This document shows positions 63,925 to 64,000 of a stretch of DNA of 64,000 nt, piece after piece. The stretch is from NCBI RefSeq assembly GCF_020386615.1, contig NZ_CP077769.1, positions 5,332,001-5,396,000 of the forward strand. The letters run 5' to 3'. Source of the DNA: Chitinophaga pendula (lineage in GTDB: Bacteria > Bacteroidota > Bacteroidia > Chitinophagales > Chitinophagaceae). The notes below the pieces were generated by a model that made no database searches, was not told the DNA's origin, and saw only the letters and a program-made list of their open reading frames with translations. Numbering within the stretch: position 1 is the stretch's first letter; each line of letters begins with the position of its first letter. Position numbers and translations under genes: made by a program.

Positions 63925-64000
63925 AAACGAAGAATACGCTAAAATCGCCTGAAATTCAGTATGGTCGTGCGTTTGCCGCACTTTTCTCTATTGTTTTATT

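Larger units (their letters stand above)
31466..64000. mobile_element. Mu-like transposable prophage (right boundary beyond the window)
   Basis: Support comes from a MuA-like DDE transposase, a MuB-like ATPase, a divergent LexA-type repressor with a Ner-like neighbour, Gam- and GemA-like proteins, and a full set of Mu-type head and contractile-tail genes. The element interrupts the symporter gene at about 31466. Inverted copies of a motif with core ACGAAAYGTCC-like sequence lie at both ends. By gene order the repressor (c) end is at the right and the late (R) end at the left. The region is visibly richer in A+T than the host part. No copy of the symporter's 3' half appears before 64000, so the outer right end lies outside. 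I found no target-site duplication that I could prove. Confidence 0.93.
63457..64000. other. Non-coding c-end region of the prophage
   Basis: These 544 bases hold no gene I can support. They contain pyrimidine/purine-rich blocks with CCCCCTCTCGAATC and CCCCCCTCGAATC near 63600-63665, a 12-bp triplicate, and inverted copies of the R-end motif. In Mu the equivalent region carries three transposase-binding sites. None of the three frames at 63931-64000 continues the interrupted symporter, so the phage end is still further right. Confidence 0.7.

Noticed and set aside
63931-64000. Continuation of the symporter after the prophage
   Set aside because: None of the three forward frames gives the expected helix 7-8 sequence; two contain early stops. 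The prophage end must be beyond the window.
1-64000. rRNA, tRNA, riboswitch or plasmid origin
   Set aside because: No cloverleaf, rRNA-like or conserved aptamer sequence was recognised by eye; a covariance-model search would be needed to exclude small RNAs.

Overview
The window looks like a chromosomal segment of a Bacteroidota bacterium, most likely a Chitinophaga-type soil glycan degrader (inference). The grounds are a SusC/SusD pair heading a glycoside hydrolase operon, a secreted protein with a type IX secretion (T9SS) sorting domain, a DUF5107/TPR protein beside a mutarotase, very few strong Shine-Dalgarno sites, and a Bacteroidota-type Mu-like prophage. No rRNA, tRNA or CRISPR array was seen.

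Host part, 1 to about 31.47 kb. The window opens inside a terpene synthase-like gene. From 18.06 kb down to 1.25 kb on the minus strand runs a compact polysaccharide utilisation locus: SusC, SusD, a FAS1-like lipoprotein, a beta-helix (pectate lyase-like) protein, a GH2 enzyme, a GH95-GH29 double alpha-L-fucosidase, a GH36 alpha-galactosidase and an alginate lyase-family protein, with gaps of only 8 to 35 bases. Together they would bind, import and trim a branched glycan carrying fucose, galactose and probably uronic acid. Upstream of susC lie two LacI-type operator-like palindromes and a 44-bp tandem array with an internal 22-bp period. Next come an AraC regulator, a siderophore-interacting flavoprotein, a T9SS cargo protein and a UvrA-like ABC protein that lacks the UvrB-binding region. 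A second sugar cluster follows: AraC regulator, DUF5107-TPR protein, aldose 1-epimerase and a sugar/H+ symporter of the major facilitator superfamily.

Prophage, about 31.47 kb to beyond 64 kb. The symporter is cut after about 280 codons by a Mu-like transposable prophage. Its late (R-like) end is at 31.47 kb and its repressor (c-like) end is at the right edge of the window; the outer boundary and the rest of the symporter are not in the window. On the minus strand from the right come a Ner-like protein, a MuA-like DDE transposase, a MuB-like AAA ATPase, a second P-loop ATPase, small early genes (a DnaA domain IV-like protein, a Gam-like protein, a GemA-like protein, an ASCH protein), ending at a terminator hidden inside an opposing gene. 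The LexA-like repressor is divergent. From 48.8 kb, late genes diverge: terminase, gp36-like protein, portal, gpF-like, gpG-like and a tail-terminator-like gene go right. Prohead protease, capsid, lysis genes (CHAP endolysin, membrane coiled-coil protein, unimolecular spanin candidate), sheath, tube, frameshifted tail chaperone, tape measure, baseplate and fibres go left. The set looks complete enough for a contractile-tailed phage.

Between the fibres and the R end sit four plus-strand cargo genes. They include a lipoprotein with a Gly/Pro hinge and a unique C-terminal domain, followed 3 bases later by a small secreted protein. This is the least explained part of the window and could be a toxin-immunity or lysogenic-conversion pair. 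Protein functions rest on motif recognition by eye; no database search was run.
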